Assembly: GCA_033964015.1 (NCBI GenBank)
Contig: JAWWUD010000052.1
Coordinates: 682,001 to 746,000, forward strand
Reading direction: 5' to 3'
From: Scolanthus callimorphus
Lineage: Eukaryota; Cnidaria; Anthozoa; Actiniaria; Edwardsiidae
DNA length: 64,000 nucleotides
Shown: in pieces, positions 9,675 to 20,835 of the stretch
Position numbering within the stretch: the stretch's first letter is position 1
Layout: each line of letters opens with the position of its first letter
Position numbers and translations under genes: made by a program
Notes under the pieces: model-generated
Seen by the model: only the letters and a program-made list of their open reading frames with translations
What the model was told of the DNA's origin: nothing
The model's database searches: none

Positions 9675-12600
9675 TCAAAAAATATATGGTATGATCCTAT
9701 AGGGCACAAGCTTGGTATACATGCGCCAGTATTTCCCATACTTCTCACCACATCTTACATCGTCTCGATACGAACGATGAATCAACAAAACCGACATGAA
9801 AGCGAGGTAGAAATAAGGTAACACGTGACCAAATCCACAGGCTAACCCATATGACAGAGAATTCAAAAGATCTCCTATGTAATTAAAGTGGCGCGACAGC
9901 CCCCACCAACCGGAAGCGAGCAGCCATGATTTCTTTAACTCCCCATCAGAGGTCGTGTACTCTGCTGAGACGAAGACCGCGGGCTTGCCCCATATTTTGC
10001 ACTGCCCAGTCCTCTTCATCTGAGACCGGAAGTAATCTTTCTGGGAGTTGACGGACCGGAAGATGAAGTAACCGGAAGTGCCGAGGAGGAGAACGAGGGC
10101 GGCCGCGGTCCAAGAAAGGTGGACTGGGTTCTGGACTAGGTACGCTGCCTGTTATGGAAGAGAACAATGTAAATAAGTGGAACGCACTGCACATTTACCA
10201 TGAATCAGGTAGCCAGCTCGCAGGCGTTGGAGAGCAGTTTTAGGTCGAGAAACCCGAGTTTGCTTACGCGTGGCCGCCATCTTGGATTTGTGACAAATCG
10301 GAGGGGAAAGACGAGGGGAGGAAAGATGGCGGCCACTACTCTCCAACGCCTGCGAGCAGGCTTTGAATGAAGAGGAGCTACTAACACTATAGACCAGCAG
10401 TCAAGATATTGTTCGTATTGTTTGTGCTACTGTTCTATTGTGCGATTGCTTGGATAAAAAGCAAAATAGATATCCTAAATCATGACTTATATATCGCACG
10501 AGACGCTTCAACTTCAGACAGAGAGAAATCAATGGGATAACGTATGATGATTGTGCTGGAAGATGAGAATCATTTGATGCTCATTTAGATAAGAAAAGGA
10601 GTACTACATTATTAACTTTATATTCAACGAAGGTAAACATGTTAAAGTCTTCCACTGACTGGCGCCTTCACTGCTACTAGTATATGCTACTTTTACTTTA
10701 TTAGTTGTAGAATAAGTAGTATTGTAGCATGCAAGAGCTTAGTTACAGTAAGGCACTGTTTGCTCCGAACTAAGCTGTCAACGTCATGCAAGCTCGTTGT
10801 TGCCTGTGTGATCGCCGAAACGAGCGATCTCGTACCCAGAGCCCGTGCATCCGTATTTTTGCGCTGGCCTAAAAGATACGCGGGCTCTGGCAACGGGATT
10901 GCGAAAGGAGAGTCCAGAACCCTTTACATGCGCATGCGCTAGATGTGACAAAGAACTTGGTTTTATTGTTAGTGCGCATGGTCCAAATACCACTCTCGGA
11001 GATTGTTTGTTTTATTTTCGCTGGAACGGCCAAAATGGCGTTCTATTTTCGTGGATTAAATTCCTGATGCCAACAATCAATCTCTGACAGCGGTATTTGA
11101 TCATGCGCACTAACAAAAATAATACATTCTCGTACCCAGAGCTCCCCGGCTCGTTATCTCATGGGGGAAGCTCTGCCGTGACAGCCACCGACGCATGCTC
11201 AAAGGAAAATGGTAGTTTTATGCTTCACAATTACTTTAAGAGCGTTCAAATCGAAAGCATAGGTTAAAACGACGACTAGGAAACGAATGCCAGTGTTATT
11301 TTGACAGATACGTTTTTATAAAGCGAAATTAAGCTTCTTTTATGTACGTGTGCGCGCCATTTCAACCAATCAGCTAAGGCTTTCAAATGGATGTCACCAG
11401 AGCCTCCCCTGCGAGGCGACGTGCCGGGGAGCTCTGGGTCTTCGAGAATGTCAAAAGAAAACAAATTCCGTTGGTCAGATCTAGCGCATGCGCATGCAAA
11501 GGTTTCTGGACTCTTTTCCGCGACCACAGGCAACAACGACAGTTAATGGAGAGTGGACTGGACTAAATGCAGACGAAATCCTCTATGTTAGAGATAGCAA
11601 GAGCATTCTCTACGAAAATTGTGACCACGTGCACGCTTTGGGTGCCTATTTTTCTTTGCAAAGGCGATGTCTTGCGGTCTAGCGCAAAAAATCAGTGTCC
11701 CTTGCTAGCCTGCGTAGCTGGCGGTTTTGTGGGGTTTTCTCCAAGCCCGCCCTCCCCCCAGGGCGCACTTTTTAGCCAGGCGTACCTTGCCAAGCGCTCG
11801 CGCGGCCATCTCTTCGAGCAACAAGCAAACTACCGAACATTTCGCGGATAAAAACCTGCTAAAACCCCACTAAACCGCCAGCTACGCAGGCTATGTCCCT
11901 TACCTGCAAAGTGTACATAAAAGGCAGCCATACGGTATCTCCCCAGGCCAAATAGAACCCGAAATGGTCATGCGCAATGTCGATGGTCCTGAGGTACCAG
12001 GCCTCGTGGATGAAGAAATCCAGCACGTACGTCCCTTGAAGGATATTCACAAGGATCATGGAGTTGGTCACGTGACCGAGGTTTTCGTACTGCTTGGCAG
12101 CAAACGATAGGTTGATCAGAGTCCACGCCACAATCCCCGGACGACCGTTGAAAAACAGCTTGAAGTCAAAGGCGTCGCCTATTCTAGGATTCGCTTCGAT
12201 GCCCATCCAGAAATCGTAGAACGGCGAGCCACTGAAGCAGCGGTCTTCCTTGTGAGAGGGGAAATAGTGAGCCTTTAGGTAGACGAAAACGGTCAGCGAC
12301 ATTCCCAAGATATTGGCCAGGACGAGTAGTGAAGCCCAGTGGTCGTAGATAATGGTCTTGTTGATGATCCCAAACCACGCCAAGCCAAAGTACAAAGCGT
12401 GGCTAACTATCCAGGCATTCAACCCGTTGCACTTGTAAACTAGCGTGTTGCCTGCCGGTGTTGGGATTCCTGTGGCACGTCGGCCGGGAAGGACTAGGTA
12501 GAGGACAACCTGAAGGGTTAGCCATATAAGGAAAACTTTCACGCTTGATGCGGAAACATCCGGGGCATTGTTCCAGATGAAGCTCATCACCGTGCCGTCC

Positions 12601-13001
12601 TGGGCCCGAGTTATCATGATGCTTCCCAGAGTACTTAGCGAGCACTGGTAGGAGTGGCAGGAGAGCCAGAAAAACCAAACGAACAACGGAGGCCAGAGAA
12701 GCATTAAAGTTCCAAGCACTGCGATTCCAAATCCAGGAATTCCTGGCGAAATATTTACTTTTTCATTCTTCAATCTTTCAGCACCAACAACGCATGCGCC
12801 GTTTTTGCCATTCATCACGTGACTTACGCCGTTTACAGCATGCCCGTTCATTGTGTGACCGTTATCTGTCGCGTGACCGTTTTCTTTCACGTGACCGTCT
12901 TCTGTCACGTGACCGTTTTGATGAGCATCTCCGTTCTGCATTTCCTTGGCACCCTCGGCGACGCCGTTCGCGACATGTCGCTTATTCAGTTTCGTTGCCA
13001 T
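9675..13001 (-). CDS. DHCR7: 7-dehydrocholesterol reductase
   Basis: This gene encodes the sterol reductase that removes the delta-7 double bond of 7-dehydrocholesterol using NADPH in the ER membrane, the last step to cholesterol. Coding exon 1 is 13001-11904 and exon 2 is 10148-9675 (523 codons with both GT/AG sites, phase 0 junction LQ|AA). Both ERG4/ERG24 family signatures are visible: GSPFYDFWMGIEANPR at about residues 258-273, and LLIHRSYRDDVRCGEKYG near the C-terminus. The block FYLAWGDTVWLPFMYTLQ just before the intron is characteristic of DHCR7 rather than the delta-14 reductase/LBR. The protein is about 48 residues longer than human DHCR7 because of an N-terminal Asn-Gly-His repeat tract (residues ~23-67). 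I chose ATG 13001; an in-frame upstream ATG at 13061 lies across a likely 3' splice site (TTATGTCCTAG at ~13020), suggesting a separate 5' UTR exon. Confidence 0.95.
10211..10372. mobile_element. Foldback MITE near DHCR7 acceptor
   Basis: The inverted arms are AGCCAGCTCGCAGGCGTTGG (left) and CCAACGCCTGCGAGCAGGCT (right), with CGCCATCTT/AAGATGGCG inside. It begins 62 bp from the exon 2 acceptor of DHCR7 and occupies the end of the intron. No coding potential. Confidence 0.8.
11131..11451. mobile_element. Enlarged copy of the 221-bp MITE family, DHCR7 intron
   Basis: The left end (CATTCTCGTACCCAGAGCTC) and right end (GAGCTCTGGGTCTTCGAGAATG) match the family at 7873 and 18088. The middle holds about 100 bp of unrelated sequence. 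No matching 9-bp flank is seen, so the copy is old or rearranged. A smaller hairpin with CCAGAGCCCG/CGGGCTCTGG lies nearby at 10836-10890. Confidence 0.7.
11707..11892. mobile_element. Foldback MITE beside DHCR7 splice donor
   Basis: The ends AGCCTGCGTAGCTGGCGG and CCGCCAGCTACGCAGGCT form a perfect 18-bp inverted pair, with GTGGGGTTTT opposed to AAAACCCCAC further in. The right end stops only 11 bp inside the intron from the exon 1 donor (GTAAGG at 11903-11898). The element has no frame of its own. Confidence 0.85.
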
Positions 13002-13077
13002 GACAGGGCTTGGTTTTCTAGGACATAAATTAGCTGATGTTAGAAAATATACAAGTAGCATTGTTAAAAAAAAATCG

Positions 13078-13330
13078 CCTTAATCACACAAGCGCCATCT
13101 TGGATTTTTCAGCCGATTTATTCAGCATGGAAACGAGGCCAAGCAGTGTGCGGGTTTTGCTCATGATGATGCAAAAGCTATGGGATTTATAATACAAAAG
13201 TTCACCAAGCTACCAAAAAGTATTCTTATTTGTTCAAGAACTACCAAAAAGTTGATTGGCTCATTGCTGTTTTCTGCTTTGCCGGATCATTCTGGAAACA
13301 AAATGAGGCAGAAAGGCTGATACTACGCAA
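13078..13330. repeat. Dispersed repeat, two copies in window
   Basis: The segment shares extended blocks with 27300-27545 in opposite orientation. Examples are GCGCCATCTTGGATTTTTCAG followed by CCGATTTATTCAGCATGGAA, and a CATTCTGGAAACAAAATG block. It is non-coding and lies just upstream of the DHCR7 start codon, so it may overlap the promoter or the first intron. Confidence 0.65.
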
Positions 13331-13769
13331 AACATCTTAACAGGACAGTGGCACGATATAGTCCAGCAACATACAAAATATACGTTAAACTCCTATATGT
13401 TAAATCAAACATTTTGTTTTAATATTATGCTATCCTAATGATGTAGCATTCACCGTTTCTTGCTCGTTGCATGCCTTTGCTACATGGGGCGGACATAGTT
13501 TCCGGAAAACAGCGCACCGGCAACATTTCTGTCTGGATGCGTGCCAATCGTGAAATTCGTCAGTTTGCGCTAAAACGGTGATTTGCCACTTTTGTTGTGC
13601 TAAAAGCTGTATCGTGTAAAAAGCCCGTTGCCGAATGACTGGAAGTCAACAAAAATTTATATATCTTCATTTTCCGGAGCATTCGCGTTCTGGCTCAGTC
13701 AGTGCCTATGTTATTGAACAAACTTTGTTGCGCGAAATGTTTTGTTGCGAGTCCTCCCATGAGTAAATA

Positions 13770-14235
13770 CAACCCTACCACAGGACAGGTAATCCAATTA
13801 CAGAGGGATTAATTTTATAGGATAGGGCATGGTAAATACATTTTATAGGACAGGGCGTAGCCGATTAATTTTATAGGACAAAGTATGCACCACGTATTGT
13901 AAATGACGTCACAGAATCTACACCCCTTTTCAGGTGTGAGGAATGTAAAAAAGCCTAATATAAATAGGGGCAATTTATGTTTCTGTTTCATTCAATTCAT
14001 GAGTAGTCTAGTTCGCTCAACGACCGCTTCGTAGCAAAAATGTACTGTCCTATAAATATATTCCGGCCCCTCCTGTCCTAGACTTCGTATTACCGTTAAC
14101 TAAAGAGGCTTGTGTGCCGAAAGGCCTTTAACGATTAGACTACTGTTCATGGTGTTATTCACTATTTGTCTCTCTTCTGAGTATAAAACTTTCGGCCACG
14201 CCCTGTCCTATAAAATTCATCTGCCACGCCGAACG
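13770..14235. mobile_element. Inverted-repeat element with TTTTATAGGACAGGGC motif
   Basis: The motif TTTATAGGACAGGGC appears in direct orientation several times (13815-13875) and inverted at the right side (GCCCTGTCCTATAAAATTCA near 14203-14222). TACTGTCCTATAAATA lies between. The arrangement is a foldback element with sub-repeats at its left arm. No coding capacity. Confidence 0.6.
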
Positions 14236-14506
14236 CCACCTTTATACACATTTCACGCGCCTGTTATGGCTTGAGCAGCCGAAAATACTTCTAGTCAAAT
14301 TGCTCGTGTGCAGACAGTAATTATTTGCAATTATAAGAAATACTTGTTGCAACATGGTGAAATATTTGTCGAAAAAAAAATGTCAAATGAAAAAAATTCG
14401 GGGGGCCGGACTCACCCTAAAAGAAATATACTGGGATAAATGTCCTATCCCTTCATCCCCCTTTAGTCTAAAAAAACCTTTGGCAGGCGCGTATTTAGCT
14501 ACTGGC

Positions 14507-14645
14507 CAGGGGCCGGTTCCAGAAAGGTTGGATAAAGTTATCCATGGATAAAAGTTTTCTGTTGTATAGGATTTGTTCAGGATTTATCCGTTGGATAAGC
14601 ATTTATCTACAGATAACTCTTAACTGACCTTCTAGGAACCGTCCC
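14507..14645. mobile_element. MITE with TIR GGGGCCGGTTCC (copy 1)
   Basis: The ends are GGGGCCGGTTCC and GGAACCGTCCCC. The interior contains TTATCCATGGATAAAAGTTT and GGATAAGCATTTATCT. The same element lies inverted at 55725-55863, so it is a mobile family. It has no open frame. Confidence 0.75.
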
Positions 14646-16555
14646 CTGTACGCCAATACGCATTTTCGTACCTCCTGAAGCCCCGAAAATTCAATAAGTA
14701 TACAGCACAAAATGGGAGTTGAGCTATGAAAACAATGCAGTGCGTACCTCGTAAAAAATGTCTTGGCTACGCGCCTGTTTGGGTGTCTTGATCGCGGTTA
14801 TACTTGCGGTACTTGTGATTTTAAATCCGCCAGGCATTAGGCTGTGGCTTTGTGCCCTCGCCGGCCGGCAGGATAAAAATTGAAATGACGAATAAATTGA
14901 GCCCCTTTTGGCCCGTTCTCTCGGTCCTCATTCAAATTTTTTAGCGTATTTTCTGGTGTCTGGTGATTTATCTGCCCATACATTCTCAGTATTTTTTTTT
15001 TTACGTAATTCACACGTTTACGTAATTCACACGTAATTCTTCACACAAATGAATAGATGAATAGCCTGTGCCCAGACAACACACTTCTTCATTCTTGACA
15101 AAATCAAATGGCTCCATATGAGACGATATTCCCAGCCAATCACGGGAAAGGTTACTGAAGGTCGTCCGATATAGGAGAGTCGTTCGATGCCAAAAAGATG
15201 GCCTCAGTACAATGAATCCGATTTGAACATGAAATCTAGAAAATCTTGAATTGATTTGAATGATCTTATTGTTATCAGGCAGAAAACAAAACTCTTGTCC
15301 TTTTGAGTTCTTAGTGATAAGTCATGCTGCTAGATCTCTTAAACGAAAAGTAAAATTAAATTCATACTGCGCTGTCTATCTATTTCTGCCACAGGCTCAA
15401 GGTGCGCTAAGACCCAACAACAAAGAATACATTTTACTCCAGAATATTCCAGTTCAAAATAAAGTCAATCAAGTCTGTATCGATTTATCTTCAATTTGCG
15501 TCATAGCTTTTTGTTTTCGGTCTGCGTGCATTCCTTGATAAGATTATTTTTTTCCAAAATATAATTATTTAGATTCTTCCAACATAACGCTCTATTATCG
15601 CCGTGGCCACTTCTATCAAGTACAATAGCCTTCAAGATCACAAGCTGTAAACGTGTGACCCTCTCAATAAAATGCCTGGTCCTGGATGAATTTCAATTTG
15701 TATTGACTGATTTTTTTATTGTGCTTTGTCTAGACAAAACAGAATCGTTCTAATAAAAAACATTGCCAAACAGCAGCGAAAACGTCCAATGTTCAGCCAC
15801 CGCAAGTAATTACGGTATACAGAACTACTATCCCTGCATATGTATGAAAGGGAATAAAATATCACTTTCTTCTCTTCTCATAAGAATGCTGTTTGTTCCT
15901 CACCTTTAGTTGGCCAAGACTGTGAAGATTCTCAGCGTCTTTGCTGCTCGTCAGTTGCGTTCGTGTCTTCCCTGCACAGCAGATCCGAGCAGAACTGTCA
16001 GAACTACCGGTGTCTTAAAATTAAAACTTTTGAGTCGGCCACGAGGGTCTGGGTCCCGCTGAGATGTATTGTGACGACGCGGCAGCTTGCTGTAGAGGAT
16101 CAATAAAATCGAAATTAAATCATGTCACGAGAGGGTAATAAAGGAAAGATTCCATCAACGGCTAGAAGTTGTCACGGCTGCAATGGAATTATTATTACCG
16201 CACGGCGCAAGTTGATGGACAGGCTCGTACCTACTCGTGACTTGGGATTTGTGTAATCCTCTGCCGTTACTCCGCACATGTTTGCGGCGTTACTGTTGCC
16301 AGCATTGCGTTACTTGGCACGCACTCAAAGGCCTATGGGAAGGCTCGCAAAGGATCATGGGAAGCCGCACAAAGGCTCATGGGAAGGCGCGGCGCGAAAG
16401 GGCTGAAGGGTAAGATAAAGAAGCCGAAACCGGGCAAGGACGAAGTTTTCGGCGACCTAACCATGCCATATCGCGCTGACATTTTTTAAAGAAATCAGCA
16501 ATATTTTAGCATCTTTTTTTGATGCGAGAATTTCTAGTAGCATTAAATGTGTTTT
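14646..16555. other. Intergenic, no recognised gene
   Basis: Open frames are short and unrecognised (the longest is 92 codons at 15260-15538 on the plus strand). I see no splice-consistent homology to a known family, no tRNA-like cloverleaf and no clear repeat boundary. Around 16310-16400 there is a short GGGAAGG-rich direct repeat (CATGGGAAG and variants). Confidence 0.5.
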
Positions 16556-16560
16556 ACTAG

Positions 16561-16632
16561 CATAATGGGCAATTCCAGAAAATAGAGGTACCCACCTCAC
16601 GAGCGGGCGGCATTTGGAAATTCCGATGGGAT

Positions 16633-16666
<34 letters not shown>

Positions 16667-16834
16667 GAGCTCGGAATTCTGATTGCAAGGGGGGGTATTC
16701 GAAGCTGGATTTCTTTAACCTGCCCGGAATTCTATATGCATGGGGGTAAACCATTTTGGAAATTCTGGATGCATGGGGGGGTCAAAAACTAGTGCCGCCC
16801 GTGGGGAGGGTACCTTTATTTTCTGGAATTGCCC
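16561..16834. mobile_element. Foldback element with 30-G tract
   Basis: The left arm ATGGGCAATTCCAGAAAAT pairs with the right arm ATTTTCTGGAATTGCCCAT. GGTACC and the GGAAATTCCGATGGGATGGG block lie inside. A related copy lies at 54097-54245. An uninterrupted run of 30 G residues occupies 16633-16662, a strong potential G-quadruplex former. No gene. Confidence 0.8.
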
Positions 16835-17046
16835 ATCGAGAAAGGCCTAGTCACGGGAGCAATAAGGTAGACTCCCTAGGAGCGTCTCTCCCATGTTTTC
16901 GGCAAATTGTAACTTACAGCGCATTGGAAAATGAAGCCTGTGTGTTTATTGTTCTATGAAGACCTGCTTCATTTTCCCATTCGCTGCTACACCTTCCTAC
17001 CCCTAGATGACATTCGTAGGTGATGGACATGTAGGATCAACATCCT

Positions 17047-17277
17047 TAGTCAAATCACACTGTGGTCTATTATTAATGCTGCGTTCTGATTGGTTGAGCT
17101 ACTAGTAGGCTATAAGTTATAGCCTACTAGTAGCGAAAAGTGTCGGATTTGAAAGCTAGAAAATGGCAAATGACCAGAACAAAAACATTTTTTTGGCAAT
17201 ACAAATTGACCTACTAGTGTGATTTGACTAAAACAATTATTCCTCTCGCCCTCATGGCCTCTGAGTCAATAGCCTAT

Positions 17278-17308
<31 letters not shown>

Positions 17309-17309
17309 G

Positions 17310-17340
<31 letters not shown>
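17047..17340. mobile_element. CTACTAGTAGGCTA foldback repeat (copy 1)
   Basis: The segment starts AGTCAAATCACACTGTGGTC, has the palindrome GGCTATAAGTTATAGCC, repeats the inverse of its start near 17214 (ACTAGTGTGATTTGACT), and ends in a second hairpin (AGGCCTCTGAGTCAATAG-type arms) and CGAGGAATAATTGTT. Blocks of it recur at 53669-54030. Non-coding. Confidence 0.7.
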
Positions 17341-17343
<3 letters not shown>

Positions 17344-18078
17344 CTTGTCACCCTGCTTATTCCAAATGATTCTACAATACACCGCTTGCAAGAAATTCTG
17401 TACTGAAGAGAAAGTTTCGTTCTTCTTTAAGCCTAGTTTCCATATAGTTATCTGTCAACCGTGTAACAAAAGAATAATATCAATTTCCATTGTTTCACGG
17501 TCGACTGATGCGACAGATACGACAGATAATACTATATGGGAAACCAGGGCATGGGCCGACCATTTAACTCAACTCTTAAATGGTCGGACCCTTAGTTTCT
17601 TCCATTGCGCACCACAGGCTAGCTGCGACGGTACAGCTTTATCTGAACAACAGGTGTTACACCTGTTTCAACGTTGTCGTGAAAAAAATCATGTATCATG
17701 AGGCAAAACGAAGCTGCAATTCACGTCAAATTGTGTCTCAAAGTAGTAAGCAAGTGCAACATTCGAGGAAAAGTATGAGAAATAGCGTCTTCAATATGCA
17801 TTGTTCATGGTCTACGTTGTACGTAGCAACATTGATTGAAATCAGTGTTTATACAGGAATCGAGAAACCTTTGAGCTGAGGCGCGCAAGGTACAGAGAGC
17901 CGTAAGAGTACATAGGCATAGCCTCTAGACATTTAATTTGGCGAAACAGTCGACGAAGATATTAAATAGTACGCTGGATGTCACTTCATGCATGAATCCC
18001 CCTGAAGGGAGGGAAGGGGAGAACTGGCGCGGCGTGAATGTGACCTTGACCGCCCACATAAGTTCCATGGTGTTTCTA
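17341..18078. other. Intergenic, no recognised gene
   Basis: There are no recognisable coding exons here. A short palindrome (GCCGACCATTTAACTC/AAATGGTCGG at 17552-17587) shares its motif with 32080-32225. The plus-strand open frames of 118 and 99 codons overlap in different frames and match nothing I know. Confidence 0.5.
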
Positions 18079-18087
18079 CGCATGAGG

Positions 18088-18308
18088 CATTCTCGAACCC
18101 AGAGCTCCCCGGCTCGTCACTTCGCAGGGGAGGCTCTGGTGGCGGCCATTCGAGGGCCTTCGCTGATTGGCTGATTTTGAACGTTGGAGCATGCGCTGAA
18201 AGATCTTTCTCTCAGCGGCTCTGTATTAAATCTCGCGCATGCGTCAGTGGCTGTCACCAGAGCCTCCCCCGCGAGGTAACGAGCCGGGGAGCTCTGGGTT
18301 CGAGAATG
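18088..18308. mobile_element. 221-bp MITE with 9-bp target duplication (copy 2)
   Basis: The ends CATTCTCGAACCCAGAGCTC and GAGCTCTGGGTTCGAGAATG are perfect inverted repeats and the length equals copy 1 exactly (221 bp). It is flanked by CGCATGAGG at 18079-18087 and 18309-18317, a perfect 9-bp target duplication. The interior is nearly identical to 7873-8093, including GATTGGCTGATTTTGA and CTCAGCGGCTCTGTATTAAA. This suggests recent movement of a MULE-like non-autonomous family. Confidence 0.93.
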
Positions 18309-18319
18309 CGCATGAGGCA

Positions 18320-19975
18320 GAAACAGTTTTCTAAATATTATAGAATGAGTTACAAAAAACAGCGGGCTGGAAATGAAAGAAGACAAAATAAAATGTTCAG
18401 TTGAATTAAATAGCTCAGAAATAAATAAAATGAAACTCAGGAAAACTATTGAATTTGATTTGCTTATAGACAGTCTTTGAATTTTTTATCACCCGTTGGC
18501 TAAACTAATATTCAACCACCGTGAGCTTCAAATTATCATTCATTCTGTTGCGTGTATTTTAATTCTTACCTACGACCAGCAGATATGTGATAACAGGATG
18601 TAAGAAAGAAAATTCATTTTCGCCAAACGCGAAATTTAGTCCAATTCAACAGACAACAGACCGACAAAACACTAAAATAGAGCGCTTGGCGCGGCAAGCA
18701 AATCCGATCCCATTTTTCGCAAAGTCGATCGCTCGTATAATCGCACCGGCCGGCTGACTTAGTAATAACAACGTTCTCCTGTCAACTATTTTATGCTAAT
18801 GTAATTTCCCCAGAGCAAAACTTGACCAGTTCAAGTTCTGCTCAAGATATTTAGCCCATATAAACTGGATTGTGAAAAATTATCAAAATGGTTTGACAAA
18901 AAATAAAGACACGAAAACTGAACAATAACTTGCTGGTTAAATAGACATTCAAATGTCATTATTTTATACTTACGTGATTTCCTTTGAGAAAAAATAACAC
19001 TTTCTAATCGGTCGTCTTTTCGCCAGCGTTTTCACTATAAAGAGTAAGAAATTTCGTGAAATTTTAGCGATGTTTCACAAGACTTTCGCTGTGTCCAGCC
19101 GCATTTGACCACGCTTGCTTCTTGTGGTTGAAGTCAATCGGTACATAAATTAGGACCAGTAACAAAAGCAGTAGCTCACGAGTTCGCTGACGACAAAGAG
19201 TCCTTCCGTGGCGCTCTACCTACTCGGGGCAGAATTTGGCGAATGGTCGGCGATAATCCTTTTAAATTTTGAATGGAACAAAAAAGGGCGACGGATTTCC
19301 TGTAATCTTGCCAGGCTCTAGCTATGCGTTGCTTTTATACGAGCTGACGAATCACAAGAAATCAGACCACGTTGTCTTATGAGTGTCTTGAATTGAATGG
19401 TAATGTAAACTGATTGGTTCGCTAGAAATCACCAGATGGCACGAGTTTCTCCAATTTGCTCGTGAAAAAGGGATAGCTTGAGTGTTCATTTAGTTTAAAA
19501 AAGCAAAACACAAATTGATGAATTTTCTCCTGTGAATTGAATCTGATTACTATTATTTTTTTATTCTATTTTTATCTTTTCTATTGTTTCTAACTAAAGC
19601 CCATCTGCTAGAAATCGTCTTTTTCCACCAAGCCAACAAGAAAATAATAAATATTTTTACTTTAAACCCGTCGAATCTCGAGACTGAAAATTTATTCAAT
19701 CCTTGTGACTTGTCCGCCACTAGACTGACATGACTAGAGAGAGTCCAATCTTACACCTTGTGACACCACAATTGAATTTGGGTAACTTTGAACAAACGCA
19801 TGCCTTATCGGATTTTTCCTGTTTTCTTCAGCACACAATCTGTCTTGTTTTATTCTCTTGCGGGCGAGTCAGCCGTTTTGAACAAAAAAATACAACCTCC
19901 ACGCTCAAGCTCGATGAATCTAGCACCTTATCAGCGGATTGGAATCTAGAAAGTGGCGGAAATTTGCTAACAGCC
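18320..19975. other. Intergenic, no recognised gene
   Basis: The stretch is AT-rich and has no convincing exon. Open frames are under 85 codons and unrecognised. No RNA gene or terminal repeat was seen. Confidence 0.5.
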
Positions 19976-19980
19976 CGCCT

Positions 19981-20105
19981 ATAACGGGCGATGACAACCT
20001 GGCCTACAGCTACTCTTTCTTCCCTCGCGCAATTAGAATTTGGAACTCCATTCCATCTTCAGAAATTTCGACCACCAATTCATTGACAGTTTTATATCAT
20101 TCGCC
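19981..20105 (+). pseudogene. Non-LTR reverse transcriptase C-terminal scrap
   Basis: The translation contains AYSYSFFPRAIRIWNSIPS. It matches the sequence typical of the extreme C-terminus of many non-LTR reverse transcriptases (NSFFPRTIRxWNSLP). Nothing of the catalytic domain precedes it. It is a severely 5'-truncated insertion without function. Confidence 0.7.
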
Positions 20106-20835
20106 GTGCCTGCAGTTAGGAGGAAACACCGTCCTTCCTCCGTAGGCTATAAAATCGACCCCCTCATCTAGAAGGGGAAGGTATATCTAAAAGGCCGATT
20201 TTACTAAACGTCTATGACGTATGCTCTTTTTTATTTAATACCTTTTTCGTTTCAAGTGACTCAGAATTATTCGCACATTTTGATCTCGCCAACGCCAGCT
20301 GGCGAATTCAAGAATAGGAGTGGGAAAGGAATAAGTTTCTTACCTTTTGGCGGTGCGCGTCGACTGCTTATTTTGGTGGTGCGCGCGGACTTTTGTCAGC
20401 AGCGCGCCTGCATTCTAATCACATACGATTCTCGACCAATCAGAACGGCCGATTTACCAACGACAACGTTGTTCTATAACAATTATAAGACTACGATTTA
20501 GAGTTTTCTGCGCCAAGTTGACTGTTTGACTATATAACGCCAGCCACTGTGCCAACCGTGAATTAGCCGAACACACTAGAGACGAGTTTACCGTCTGAGG
20601 CGAGAGTTTCTCGTTGAACGTGTGGTTCCCTGGGCTTTGGCGATAATAAGCCGACTAGTTTCCGACTAGAATTCACATACAGGAAATTTTCCTGACGAGA
20701 TCGTCTCTAGTGTGAATTCGGATATTTTGAAAAGCGCCATTTGTACTGTGGCCAATCGATCTCTGGGAATGCACTGCCAAAATATGGTCATTGGAACGCC
20801 AATAGCTGTCTTCTGTACACAACATATAAATGGCC

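Noticed and set aside
13002..13061. Upstream in-frame ATG for DHCR7 (13061)
   Set aside because: A good 3' splice site with a branch-like GCTAAT lies between it and ATG 13001, so the extra 20 residues are probably intron.
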